From assembly GCA_000403215.2 (NCBI GenBank), contig KE159527.1:444114-508113 (forward strand): a stretch of 64,000 bases of DNA. Direction: 5' to 3'. Position numbers and translations under genes: made by a program. The stretch is from Lachnospiraceae bacterium A4 (GTDB taxonomy: Bacteria > Bacillota > Clostridia > Lachnospirales > Lachnospiraceae). A model generated the notes under the pieces. That model saw only the letters and a program-made list of their open reading frames with translations. It was not told the origin of the DNA and did not search any database. Below, piece by piece: positions 17,483-26,900 of the stretch. How positions within the stretch are numbered: position 1 is the stretch's first letter; every line of letters begins with the position of its first letter.

Positions 17483-18845
17483 AATTCACCCCATTACTTT
17501 CAATCTCCACATGAACACCATCCGCAGCAATCTTTCTAAAAAATCCCCGTTGTATGGACGGGTCCGCAAGATCATAGCTGAAGCTGAACACCAGTGTGCT
17601 TCCATATGAACAAATATTTCCTTTAATATGCTGTCCCTTGGACATGGCAAGACAGGAATGAAACATCTCCACATAGGATTTATAGGTTTCATCGACGGTG
17701 ATGTTTCCAATGTTCGTAATCGTCGTGGTATTTGCAAGCGCCGACTGTGTGTACACAACACGCATTGCAATATTCTTAAAAAATAACGGCACAGCCCTCG
17801 CGGCCAGTAGTTTTTCATTGGATACATTATAAGAAAACAGCCGCTCCAAATTCTCCTTGTTAATCTGCTGTTTGAGGCTGTCCTTCACGATTTCCAGCAC
17901 CTCCTCAAAGGTGTATTCGTCCTTGACCGGATGAAACTCTGCCGACACCATCGCAAAAAAATTCTTGGTCGTTATTGAATTAAAATATGGGCGCAGATTC
18001 ACGGGCACTGCCACCCTGACAGGCTTGTCAGACGGCATTCCATGCATACACTCCTTGTAAACGCTCCACACAAAGACCGTCACCAGATACTCATTGATAC
18101 TTGCGCCGTACCGGTGACACACCTCTTTGAGTTCTGGAATCTGCATGTATCCATGCATAATACCAAATTCACCGGGGCTTAGCCGCTCTCCTTTCACGAG
18201 ATATGCCTTCTTGGTCTGATACCCCTTCTCCGAACTTTTGCGGTAATTTTTTAGGAAGCTGTCCTCCCTGTTTAATGAGGTGCTGCTGGCGAGCAGATCG
18301 CCCTTATCGCCCTTGAGTTCTGGGTGCACCAGTCTCAGATACTGATAGGTCAGCTCTTTTAGGAAATTAATGCCGCCCATACCGTCTGTCAGCACATGAA
18401 ATACTTCCAAATTAATGCGGTATTTGTAATACGTCACCCGAAACAGATAGCTGTTATTGCGGTTCGGATAGATATATCTGCATGGAAAAGCCGCCTCCTC
18501 TCGCACTTTGGGCGCTGGCTTTCCATTTTCTTCAAAATAATACCAGAACACGCCCTGTCTGAGTCTGAGATTGAAACCATCAAATTTGGGCAGCACAATC
18601 TCCAGCGCCTGTTGCAGCAACACCGCATCGACAAGCTCTGTGAGCGTCACGCTGATACGGTACACATTGCTCATGCTATCGCCGGCAATCACCGGAAAAA
18701 GATGGGCAGTATTATCCAGCTTATCCCATCTGATTTCCCTCGTCGTGCTTGCCGCTTTCATCGCCATCGCGCGTTTTTCACTCTTTTTATCACGATCAGA
18801 TGCCAGTGCGGCATCCGTTGTTCTTTTCTTCATAGAAAGCCCCAT
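17475..18845 (-). CDS. Condensation/alcohol-acyltransferase-superfamily protein
   Basis: 456 residues. The motif HVLTDGMGG (His near residue 150) is the HxxxDG active-site motif of CoA-dependent acyltransferases, condensation domains and PapA/WS-DGAT-like enzymes; a second-half segment with VAVPVNLRPYF resembles the family's structural core. Some such proteins are annotated as alcohol O-acetyltransferases. The first in-frame ATG is at 18845; another four codons on (ATGAAG) has comparable spacing to AGGAA, so the exact start is uncertain. The N-terminus is basic and has no signal peptide. Co-transcribed with the zinc-ribbon membrane protein downstream. A role in acylating a lipid or envelope component is a guess. 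Confidence 0.72.
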   Translation of the reverse strand: MGLSMKKRTTDAALASDRDKKSEKRAMAMKAASTTREIRWDKLDNTAHLFPVIAGDSMSNVYRISVTLTELVDAVLLQQALEIVLPKFDGFNLRLRQGVFWYYFEENGKPAPKVREEAAFPCRYIYPNRNNSYLFRVTYYKYRINLEVFHVLTDGMGGINFLKELTYQYLRLVHPELKGDKGDLLASSTSLNREDSFLKNYRKSSEKGYQTKKAYLVKGERLSPGEFGIMHGYMQIPELKEVCHRYGASINEYLVTVFVWSVYKECMHGMPSDKPVRVAVPVNLRPYFNSITTKNFFAMVSAEFHPVKDEYTFEEVLEIVKDSLKQQINKENLERLFSYNVSNEKLLAARAVPLFFKNIAMRVVYTQSALANTTTITNIGNITVDETYKSYVEMFHSCLAMSKGQHIKGNICSYGSTLVFSFSYDLADPSIQRGFFRKIAADGVHVEIESNGVNYE

Positions 18846-18872
18846 TTCCTATTTATATATATACTTGATTTT

Positions 18873-18901
18873 AGTATACACTGAACTTGAGGCTGTATCA
18901 A
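18873..18901 (-). promoter_or_regulatory. Promoter of the acyltransferase operon
   Basis: TTGATA (18896-18901) and TATACT (18873-18878) on the minus strand, exactly 17 bp apart, about 28 bp before the start codon. Confidence 0.6.
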
Positions 18902-18913
18902 GCAAAAAACAAT

Positions 18914-19489
18914 CTAATTCAGCGCCGCCTTTGTGACACGCACCCGCACTTGGGAACCAACCAGCAGCGTGATCACCATTTTCGCCAAATCACCTATGAT
19001 AAATGGCAGCACGCCGGCAGCAAATGCGGCTGGAAGCGCCTGCACAAAGCTTGACTGTGACGCCGAAGCGCCAAGCGTCATCTGGTACGCAAGCCATACT
19101 GTGCCAAAGAGATAACACACTGCTGTCCCTGCTGCCATGCCAAGAAAGCTCGCCACAAACCGCCCGTTCCATCGGTCCACGCAGTAACCGCTGATGAGCG
19201 CTATAAAGATAAAACCAATCAGATACCCGCCTGTCGGTCCAAAAAGCTTTGCCGGTCCGCTTGTAAACGCGGAAAAGACTGGCAGTCCTACAAGTCCGAG
19301 TAGCAGATACACCAGATAACTGATCGTCCCCCGCTTCATTCCCAGAATATAGACAGAAAAATAAATTGCCAGATTTGTCAATGAGATTGGTACAGGACTG
19401 AACGGCAGCGGCAGTGATAACGGCCCCGCAATGCAGGTAAGGGCAGCCATCAGCCCGATTAACGTGAGTTCTTTTGTCTTTGTATTCAT
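18914..19489 (-). CDS. bioY: BioY biotin transporter (ECF S-component)
   Basis: 191 residues, about six membrane helices. The family signature is visible as GPLSLPLPFSPVPISLTNL near the N-terminus and SGPAKLFGPTGGYLIGF in the middle. BioY captures biotin with high affinity and works with the shared EcfA/A'/T module of energy-coupling-factor transporters, which is not encoded here, or alone. The ATG at 19489 has GGGAGG upstream. A BirA-type operator overlaps the promoter, so biotin should repress it. It is the only biotin gene in the window, suggesting that the cell takes biotin up. Confidence 0.93.
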   Translation of the reverse strand: MNTKTKELTLIGLMAALTCIAGPLSLPLPFSPVPISLTNLAIYFSVYILGMKRGTISYLVYLLLGLVGLPVFSAFTSGPAKLFGPTGGYLIGFIFIALISGYCVDRWNGRFVASFLGMAAGTAVCYLFGTVWLAYQMTLGASASQSSFVQALPAAFAAGVLPFIIGDLAKMVITLLVGSQVRVRVTKAALN

Positions 19490-19523
19490 TGGTTTGTCCT
19501 CCCTTTTCGTATTGGATATTAAT

Positions 19524-19564
19524 TGTTAACCATATTTATATAATAAGTTTACATTTAAATCCAA
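19524..19564 (-). promoter_or_regulatory. bioY promoter overlapped by BirA operator
   Basis: On the minus strand TGTAAAC, 16 bp, GTTAACA (19547-19553 and 19524-19530) matches the Firmicutes BirA box, two inverted half-sites about 16 bp apart. A promoter, TTGGAT (19559-19564) and TATATA (19537-19542), lies through it, so bound biotin-BirA would block RNA polymerase. Confidence 0.7.
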
Positions 19565-19729
19565 CAAATGTCAAGACTGAAATCAAGCCAGCTTTGTTCC
19601 AGTTCACTGTTTTTGTTTAGAAAAGACTACTCTGCGCTGATCTTTCTGTTTACGATCTTAAATTTCACAGATCAGTTTTGTCCAATTTATCCAAAAAATA
19701 ACCACATATAAAACTTTTATACCACTTTA

Positions 19730-19761
19730 AGTGTTTTCTATAAACACTCTGAGTGTTTTTC
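19730..19761 (+). other. Alternating hairpins, antiterminator/terminator-like
   Basis: AGTGTTT (19730-19736), AAACACT (19742-19748) and AGTGTTT (19752-19758) can form either of two exclusive hairpins; the second is followed by T residues. No gene on this strand clearly uses it. The rest of 19565-19800 is AT-rich with no feature seen. Confidence 0.4.
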
Positions 19762-19816
19762 TACCCCTTATGCAATTATCTCCACTTTACAATAAAAATG
19801 CAGGAGGTGAATTGGT

Positions 19817-19891
19817 ATGAAGTCACGAACCACCAGCCCTGCTGGTGGTTTGCTGTTGGCCCTACGGGGCCGATGTTACTTTTCCGCCTAA
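19817..19891 (+). other. Short ORF (24 codons) with strong ribosome site inside the IS end
   Basis: AGGAGG lies nine bases before the ATG at 19817. The frame encodes MKSRTTSPAGGLLLALRGRC and four more residues. It runs through two palindromes of the IS end, so the peptide may only be a by-product; translation would melt those hairpins. Confidence 0.3.
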
Positions 19892-19984
19892 AGGCGGTCT
19901 GACAAACCATTGTCTTGTTACTCTTCCGCCTAAAGGCGGTTCAGTAAGCCATTGTCTTGTTACTGGTGGCCGCTTAAAAGCGGC
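19828..19984. repeat. Ladder of five small palindromes next to tnpA
   Basis: In order: AACCACCAG/CTGGTGGTT (19828-19850), GGCCC/GGGCC (19858-19871), CCGCCTAAAGGCGG twice (19884-19897 and 19926-19939) and GCCGCTTAAAAGCGGC (19969-19984). The last three sit about 42 bp apart, joined by near-identical spacers that contain CCATTGTCTTGTTACT, so they form an imperfect tandem repeat with palindromic cores. Confidence 0.8.
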
Positions 19985-19999
19985 TCTCTGTTACCTTGC

Positions 20000-20413
20000 T
20001 TATTCGCCCTCCATATGGTCTAGTTCATACTGTTCACTGATGTACTTCTTAATCGTTTCCTCATTTACGTTGCCTACCGTTTCACAATAGTATCCTCTTG
20101 CCCAAAAATGTCGATTGTATTTCTCGCGGTATTCTGGATGCCTGTCAAATATCATCAGTGCACTTTTTCCCTTGATTCTCCCTATCGTCTTTGATACACT
20201 TAATTTGGGCGGAATTGATACATACATATGCACATGATCAGGCAGTGTCGCCGCTTTTATGATCGTGACTTCCTCCATTTTACATACTTTACCGAGAATT
20301 TCCCCTACTTCCTTTCTCAAGCTTCCAAACATCGCTTTCTTACGATATTTTGGAATAAATACAATATGGTACGTGCAATTATACTTGCTATGTGCTAAAC
20401 TTAAATCGTCCAT
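20000..20413 (-). CDS. tnpA: IS200/IS605-family transposase TnpA (Y1 HUH)
   Basis: 137 residues, normal length for this family. The HUH metal motif is His60-Val-His62 (PDHVHMYVSIPP) and the catalytic tyrosine is probably Tyr124 (IKKYISEQY). The N-terminal HIVFIPKYRKK segment and RHFWARGYY are also typical. TnpA cuts and joins single-stranded DNA at hairpin-marked ends. The ATG at 20413 follows GGAGGTG. The gene looks intact, so the element could still move. It is unaccompanied by tnpB. Confidence 0.93.
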   Translation of the reverse strand: MDDLSLAHSKYNCTYHIVFIPKYRKKAMFGSLRKEVGEILGKVCKMEEVTIIKAATLPDHVHMYVSIPPKLSVSKTIGRIKGKSALMIFDRHPEYREKYNRHFWARGYYCETVGNVNEETIKKYISEQYELDHMEGE

Positions 20414-20552
20414 TGGACACCTCCGTTGTATATGATGCGGTTTGCCAGACCTGCATTCATTATACAGCGGAGTTTTCTATTTTGATACTCTGCTCACCGC
20501 CTCCGGCATCTGTTAGTCTCCCCAGCTCTGCTGGGGGATTTATAACTGTTTC

Positions 20553-20843
20553 ATTAAAGGATTACCAGAAAAATTAAGAGCACTGCGCACAAAGTACAAT
20601 CTTTCCCAAAAGGAGGGGGCTAGCAGAATTGGCATATCGCCCTCCATCGTTTCCAGCTATGAGACTGGCGAACGGACGCCCAGCACCGAAAATCTTCTGG
20701 CGCTGTCACGTCTGTACCGCTGTTCGACAGACTATCTTTTGGGAAACAATATTCAGTCTACAGGTGTTGTACTGGAGATTACAGGATTGTCTGACGCACA
20801 GGTTCGTGCGTTGCAGCTTTTAATCGAAACTATGAAAACGTAA
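20553..20843 (+). pseudogene. Xre-family HTH regulator that has lost its start
   Basis: A frame beginning about 20553 reads LPEKLRALRTKYNLSQKEGA and on through SRIGISPSIVSSYETGERTP to a TAA at 20841-20843. It is an almost complete HTH_3 DNA-binding domain (helices SQKEGASRIGIS and SPSIVSSYETG) with a short C-terminal tail ending IETMKT. No ATG, GTG or TTG with a ribosome site begins this frame; the IS200 end lies directly 5'. The simplest reading is that the insertion removed the promoter and start codon. Confidence 0.65.
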
Positions 20844-20865
20844 GAAAAAACGTTACAAAAGAAAA

Positions 20866-20902
20866 AAAGTGGCTGCCATATCCGAAATATGACGGCCACT
20901 TT
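20866..20902 (-). terminator. Terminator of the giant surface-protein gene (bidirectional)
   Basis: AAAGTGGC (20866-20873) pairs with GCCACTTT (20895-20902), with an inner CATAT/ATATG pairing. On the minus strand a T run follows, 32 bp after the stop at 20934. It can also end transcripts of the xre remnant. Confidence 0.75.
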
Positions 20903-20933
20903 AAGTGTAGTATTATCTTAATTTATAATATTT

Positions 20934-23900
20934 TTATTTAACAGTAATTTTAATATTTTGAATTATCGGCTTAGTGTTGTCAGCATCTGCTACTAATATT
21001 TGGTAAGGTATTGTATAAGTTCCTGAAGGAATTTTCATTCCATATTCAGATAGACTAATTACAATCCCCCCTGCGTTATCATATGATAACGTAAAATATT
21101 GACTATTGTTATTATTTTCCAGTTTAACCTGACTAATACTATACCGAGCGTCTATTGTTAATCTGACACTCAATTTACTATCTACACTTGCTTTATACAA
21201 TGTTCCTTTTGATAGGTTTGCTTTTACTTTAGGAAGCTTATTAACCGGCTTAATATTAACTTTAGTCACTGTCTGATAGCCATTATCAAAATATGTTGCA
21301 ATATCAATTGTATATTTTTCATTTGCCTTTAATGGTTTTCCTGAAACTGCTTTTAGCACCACTTTTTCATCTTCATCCATGTATGCATAAAAATACTCAG
21401 ATAACTCTCCAACCACTTCTGCTCCGATAATATTGGCGTCCATATTTCTCAATGTTGGTGTATAAATAGTAGCGCTATATTTTCTATCCGCAATATCAAT
21501 TTTTCCTGATGCAAACAGTTTTACAGATGCTTCTTTGCTTGTTACAGTTACTTTAATTGTTGTTTTCTTAATATCAATTATTCTGCCAGCTACTTCTAAG
21601 CTACCAGCTACTTCAATTTTATATGTTTTATCCTGTGCATTTTCCAATACTTGTATTGCCACAACACCATTTTGGTATAAAACAGTCATTGCGGAAGAAT
21701 CATATTGAAAAGTAATATTGGGTTCCAGTCCACTGTTTCCTTTAATTGCAACAGGTATTACCACTGTTGACAGATTCGCTTTGTTAATGGTTATTTTTTC
21801 TGTCTCTGCCTGCAATGCAAGTGAATCCGCATTAATCAGCTGAATTTTACCTGAAACCGTAACTGCCTGTGTCCAACACTCATCCTGAATGTCAACCCTG
21901 TATGATGTATTGGCTGTTCCATTATAGTTCAGCCTAAGTTTTCCATTAAATACAGATATACCAACATTTTCGGTTTTAGATTCTACCTTTGCATTGCTTA
22001 AATTATATGCTGTCTTACCATTGCGCACAATCGTAAGTACTTCATCCATTCCTGTATCTTTAATAAAGGAAGCAGGGTCTATTCGCAACGATGGTTTTTT
22101 ATTCAACACACTAACTTTTACTGTCATTTCAATGGGAGCAGCATATCCCTCAAATGTAATCTTTATTTTAGATTTTAATGCATCGGAATTTTTAGGCTTA
22201 TAACGTTCAATGTTATTTGCAATGTTTCTCGGTTCCAATGTGAGCAATCCTGCCTGTGTATCATAGTTCTTCACATGGAAACAGATTTCTGACGCACCAG
22301 AAGCATCCTCAATCTTCTCTATCGCATATTTTGAACTTACTTTAAATACTGCTTCTGCATCTGTATAAAAAATATTCGGTTTTACACTCTGTTTGAATGT
22401 TGCTTTAGGCTGTGTTACATTTACTGTTACTTTTAGCGTCTTTTCATAAACACCTTTGTCAGCTGAAATCTTTAAAACTACATTTTCTTCGGTTTTCTTA
22501 GAATAACCGCTTGCCTTTAGATACCAAATTCCTGACTTCTCTGTTGCTTCTAAGCCAGCTGCACCACTCACAGTTACCGCCTGAATCTGATTGCTACTTT
22601 GTGAAGTCAAACCAAGCTCTGTTCCATCACTACTATACTGAAATACTGTGAGCGCTTTTTTATCCATCACTGGCGTAAAGTCTTGTATCTTCAGTAAAAT
22701 CTCCTCCGTAAATGCACCCTTGTCTGTAGATGTTGCCGATATAACAGTAACACCCGCTTTTTTAACAGTCACCAATCCAGCAGCATCAATAACCGCTACT
22801 TTTGCATCGGAACTTGCCCACTGAACAGGTGTACTTTTTTCTACACCGCTTGCTGTTGTATTAGCAGTGAGTTGTATTTGAAATTGAGTAGTCTTGTTAA
22901 ATACCGCATAATCGGACTCTAATGCGCCATTAGAAGCAGCACAAGAAAGCGCCTTTTCTGGTTGTTGGTCAGCAAGCTGAATCACAATACTGTCTATAGA
23001 ATCCTTATCCAATATCTGTATTGCATAACTGCCTTGTACCTTTATATTATTTCCTGTTAGACAATTTTTAACAATCACCTCCGCCGTAAGCGTTGAGCCT
23101 CCTGATGTACCTCCAGTTTTAATTATTACTGGATTCACATTGTCTGCACCCTCTATGGAAATTCCATTATCCCCTTTCCATTGATAACTGATATCATATC
23201 CTTTAATAGTGTTTATTGGATACCCTGTATATTGATAACTCAGCCGATAACTGCCTGTACGCTCTACTGCAATTTTTGCTGCACCAGAAATATCCACAGT
23301 GTCTAATGCAGTAACAGCAACCGAAAGTCTAGCATTAATCGGCTGTCTGCCCTCTACATCATATTTTGCTGCAAAAGTTTGTACTGGAAGAGAATCATCT
23401 GCCTGAGGCACAGTATCAGGATATACCCAAGTCCATCCATCACCGATTGGAATATCCTTTAGGCTGGTATCTGCACCTTCTAAGAAATAATACGTCTTTT
23501 TCATGATATCTGCATTAATTTCATTCGTATTATCATTCACTATTACGCTATATTTTAACGTCTGTACAAATTCTTCTCCTGTTTTCGTATTTTTTATAAA
23601 TACTGTACCCTGCAAAGTATAAGTGCCGGGCATTGTGCCCGCTTGAATGGTTACTTCTCCTTGGTCCGCCTTTCCTTGAATCTTTAAGTTATCGTTCCCT
23701 ACCCATTGAAAAGACGCCGCATAAGTTGTATTGTCTGCCGGTTTATATCCGGTAAACTCAAACATAAATTTATATATTTCAACTTGTGACAGCTGCAACT
23801 CTGTAGCACCAGTAATCCTTGTGTTAACACTTGTTATATATACAGAAAGCGGTGTCGTAAAAAAGTCCAGTCCGTCTTTCTCATAAATTGCAGTAAATTC

Positions 23901-26900
23901 TTTTGCTGGGCGATTGGAATCTGCTGTCGGTTTCTGTGAAGGATTTGACCATCTCCATCCTTTAGGAAGTTTAATATCCGCAAGTGTCTGTTCTGCACCT
24001 TCAAGAAAATAAAGATTGCCAACTGACGCAACTAATTCCACTTTTTCTTCTTCTGTATATCCTGCCATTACTGTGACTGTACATTGCGTTGACAATTCCG
24101 TTCCTTCAAGCTTTGCTGTAATTGTGGCTGTTCCGGGGTTGTTCGCTGTCAAAGTAATATTTCTAGTTGTAGAATCACCAACGCTGACAATTTTTTCATC
24201 AGAACTTGTATAAGAGATTCGGCTGCTGCTGATCCATGCTTTTTCCGGTTCTACATTAACATTTGCAAAAATTTTGGTTCCTTGTACCGCCTTAGTATGA
24301 TCAAAGTTAAATTGAATCTTTTCTGCATCAATAGGAGCTTCTGTTACCTCTACAATAACCTTCTTAATATTACTACCTGAAATAACAGTAATAGAGGTTC
24401 TGCCGACACCAACGGCTTCAACAGTTGCAATATTGGGATCTTCCTCAGATACAGTTACATCTGCAATCGTAGTATCATCAGACTCAAAAGTCGGTGTTTC
24501 AGTACTATTAAATGCAGTGATTATTTTTGTTGATTCTTCTTCCACATTCAGTTTTAATGTCATAGAAGATGGCACTACACGAAAAGCATTTAATACATCA
24601 GTATCCAAAGAAATTTGAGTTCTTGTGTAGTTTAAAAACTGTCCTTCATTTCCAATTAAAACAAGATCATAATATCCATTTGCTCTTGGCAGCGCATCAA
24701 TAACATCTTGTGTAAAGTAAAGATTTCTACCATCAAAATCTTCCTCTGTCAAAATTCTACTGTAATAACTCTCCGTGCCATTAAATTTATATATGGTCAA
24801 TGTTGCAGGAAAAATTGTTATATCCTCTTGCCATATCCCAGAAATTCCTCTTAATACGCTATCTATATGAAGATAATTCCAACCATATTTTGAGTTATTG
24901 CTAATCCCCATATATTTGCCATATTTATTTTTGTAATACGTTGTTTTTAAATCTTTACATAATGCATCACCTTTCGTTTTATGCACCAATTTCATATAAT
25001 AATATCGATCAGCTTCTGACTTCTTTATCCCTGATATATTAAAAGAAACATAGGATGAGGATTCACTTTTATATGAACTCATTACTGTAAGCTCCTCTAT
25101 TTCATTGCCATTAATATCCGTCACCAGCACCGAATATTCGTCACTCTTACTACAGTTTGGTGTATAAAAGCTCACATGAAACGTATCATCCTGATTCCAT
25201 GATGCATAACAATAGTCATAAAGCACAAAAATATCATTTGGTATCACTTGTATCTCATATTCAGCTAATAAGCTGTTTCGATAATACAGTTCAATGGTAT
25301 AATCACCCACTTCCAGCACTGAGAAATCAAAATCCATTTGAATTGCTGTTTTATATGTATCAGAAGTATGATTCCATGTATATATATGCTGTGCATCTAA
25401 TGGACTCTCCAATAAATCACCTGTTATCTGTGCAGAAAAATCTTCTTCATTTCCTTCTACATACGTAATCTCGGAATAATAAGTATGAGATAGTCTGCCC
25501 ATTCCCTGTTGGATTAAATTATATTCTGAATTTGACCAATATCCATCATCCGTAAGACGTTTCGCTCTTTCTATCACAAGGCCCGGAATATGAAAACTAT
25601 AGGTTCTTATAGGATCTGTACCATCTGGACGCAAAACAGAAAATTGATAATATCCTCCATATAAAGTACATTCCTCTCCTTCCCATTTTGGAATTACATT
25701 ATAAATCGTATCCTCAACCTCTTCCAGTCTTACTGTATATTCCTCCTGAATATGTTCTGTGCTAAAATCCCATGGCAAATCTGTTCTAACAATTGAATAA
25801 GTATAATCCTCTATATTAGATTGCGAAGTTATACCAACTTCCAACAAACTCGACTGATTATTATATTGGCTAAAATACAATATGTTTTCAATACTGCAAT
25901 ATGTATATGAAGTAGCAGTATATAATGGATAATCCTCTTTGCCTGAAAAATATACTCTAATAGCTGATATACCACTATCCCAGCCTATTTTTCTCAGTTT
26001 GACTACATACCCATCAGAAATTGGCTTACTATCCACATACTCTGTCTGCAATGTTCTATAATCATTATTGCTTTTAATTGTATAGTTAATCCGGGATGGA
26101 TCCAGATAATCAGCACCGATTGCCAAGTATATGTATTCCCCTGTGTGATCATAACTGCTGCCTGCACTTACACTTTTAATAATAGCACTATTAATAACTT
26201 CAATTGTTCCCTCCAAAAGCTCTTCAGTATTATCCTGAAATACTAATTTTAAATCATATACACCTGCGTCCAGCTTTTGTTTATTGATATAAATGCTCGC
26301 ACTTGTCCTATAATAAACATCACTCCAGCCATAGTCTACCAAATGAGGATATTTATTGATATACGTGTTTTCCTCATTACTATCTAATGAACTGTTTTTT
26401 CCATACATTAATCCATCTTTCACAAGATATATCTCGGATACTTCTTTATCTCCATAAGTCTGTACTGATAAATATGTTTCCTGCGCAGATATATAATATA
26501 CATCTGCCCTTTTTGATGAATCACTCCGGTCCATCAAAAATGTCTGCTGCTCTGCAATTTCAAAATGAACCTCTTTTGTTACTGTCAGTGAATCAGATGT
26601 ACCTTCATACATTTCAAATTTTAATGTATGTGCTCCTGTTTCATATGGAATATCCCGATTATATAGAATCGTATAATGATATCCATCCTGCCCTGTATAA
26701 CTGCTTGATTCCATATCAATCAAAGTATTATCAATATAGGCCTTAAATACAGGTGAAAACCATCCATTATGTCCTTGAACACGAAGCACTACTTCGCTTT
26801 TTCCATTTGTTTGGAAATATTTTTCCTCTGTAACCAACTCAAATTCTTTTTGTCTCTGACCATATTCCCAACATTCACACCCTTCAGGCAATTTATCATA

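Larger units (their letters stand above)
19790..20545. mobile_element. IS200-type insertion sequence (approximate limits)
   Basis: The element contains one tnpA gene, a subterminal hairpin beyond its 5' side (CCCCAGC/GCTGGGG, 20520-20536) and a set of hairpins beyond its 3' side (19828-19984). There are no terminal inverted repeats, as expected for the single-strand-transposing IS200/IS605 group, and no tnpB. Limits are estimated from the outermost hairpins and from where the reading frame of the xre remnant begins. Confidence 0.6.

Noticed and set aside
19884-19984. Possible CRISPR array
   Set aside because: The repeats have palindromic cores and nearly identical spacers, only three units, and no cas genes are near.
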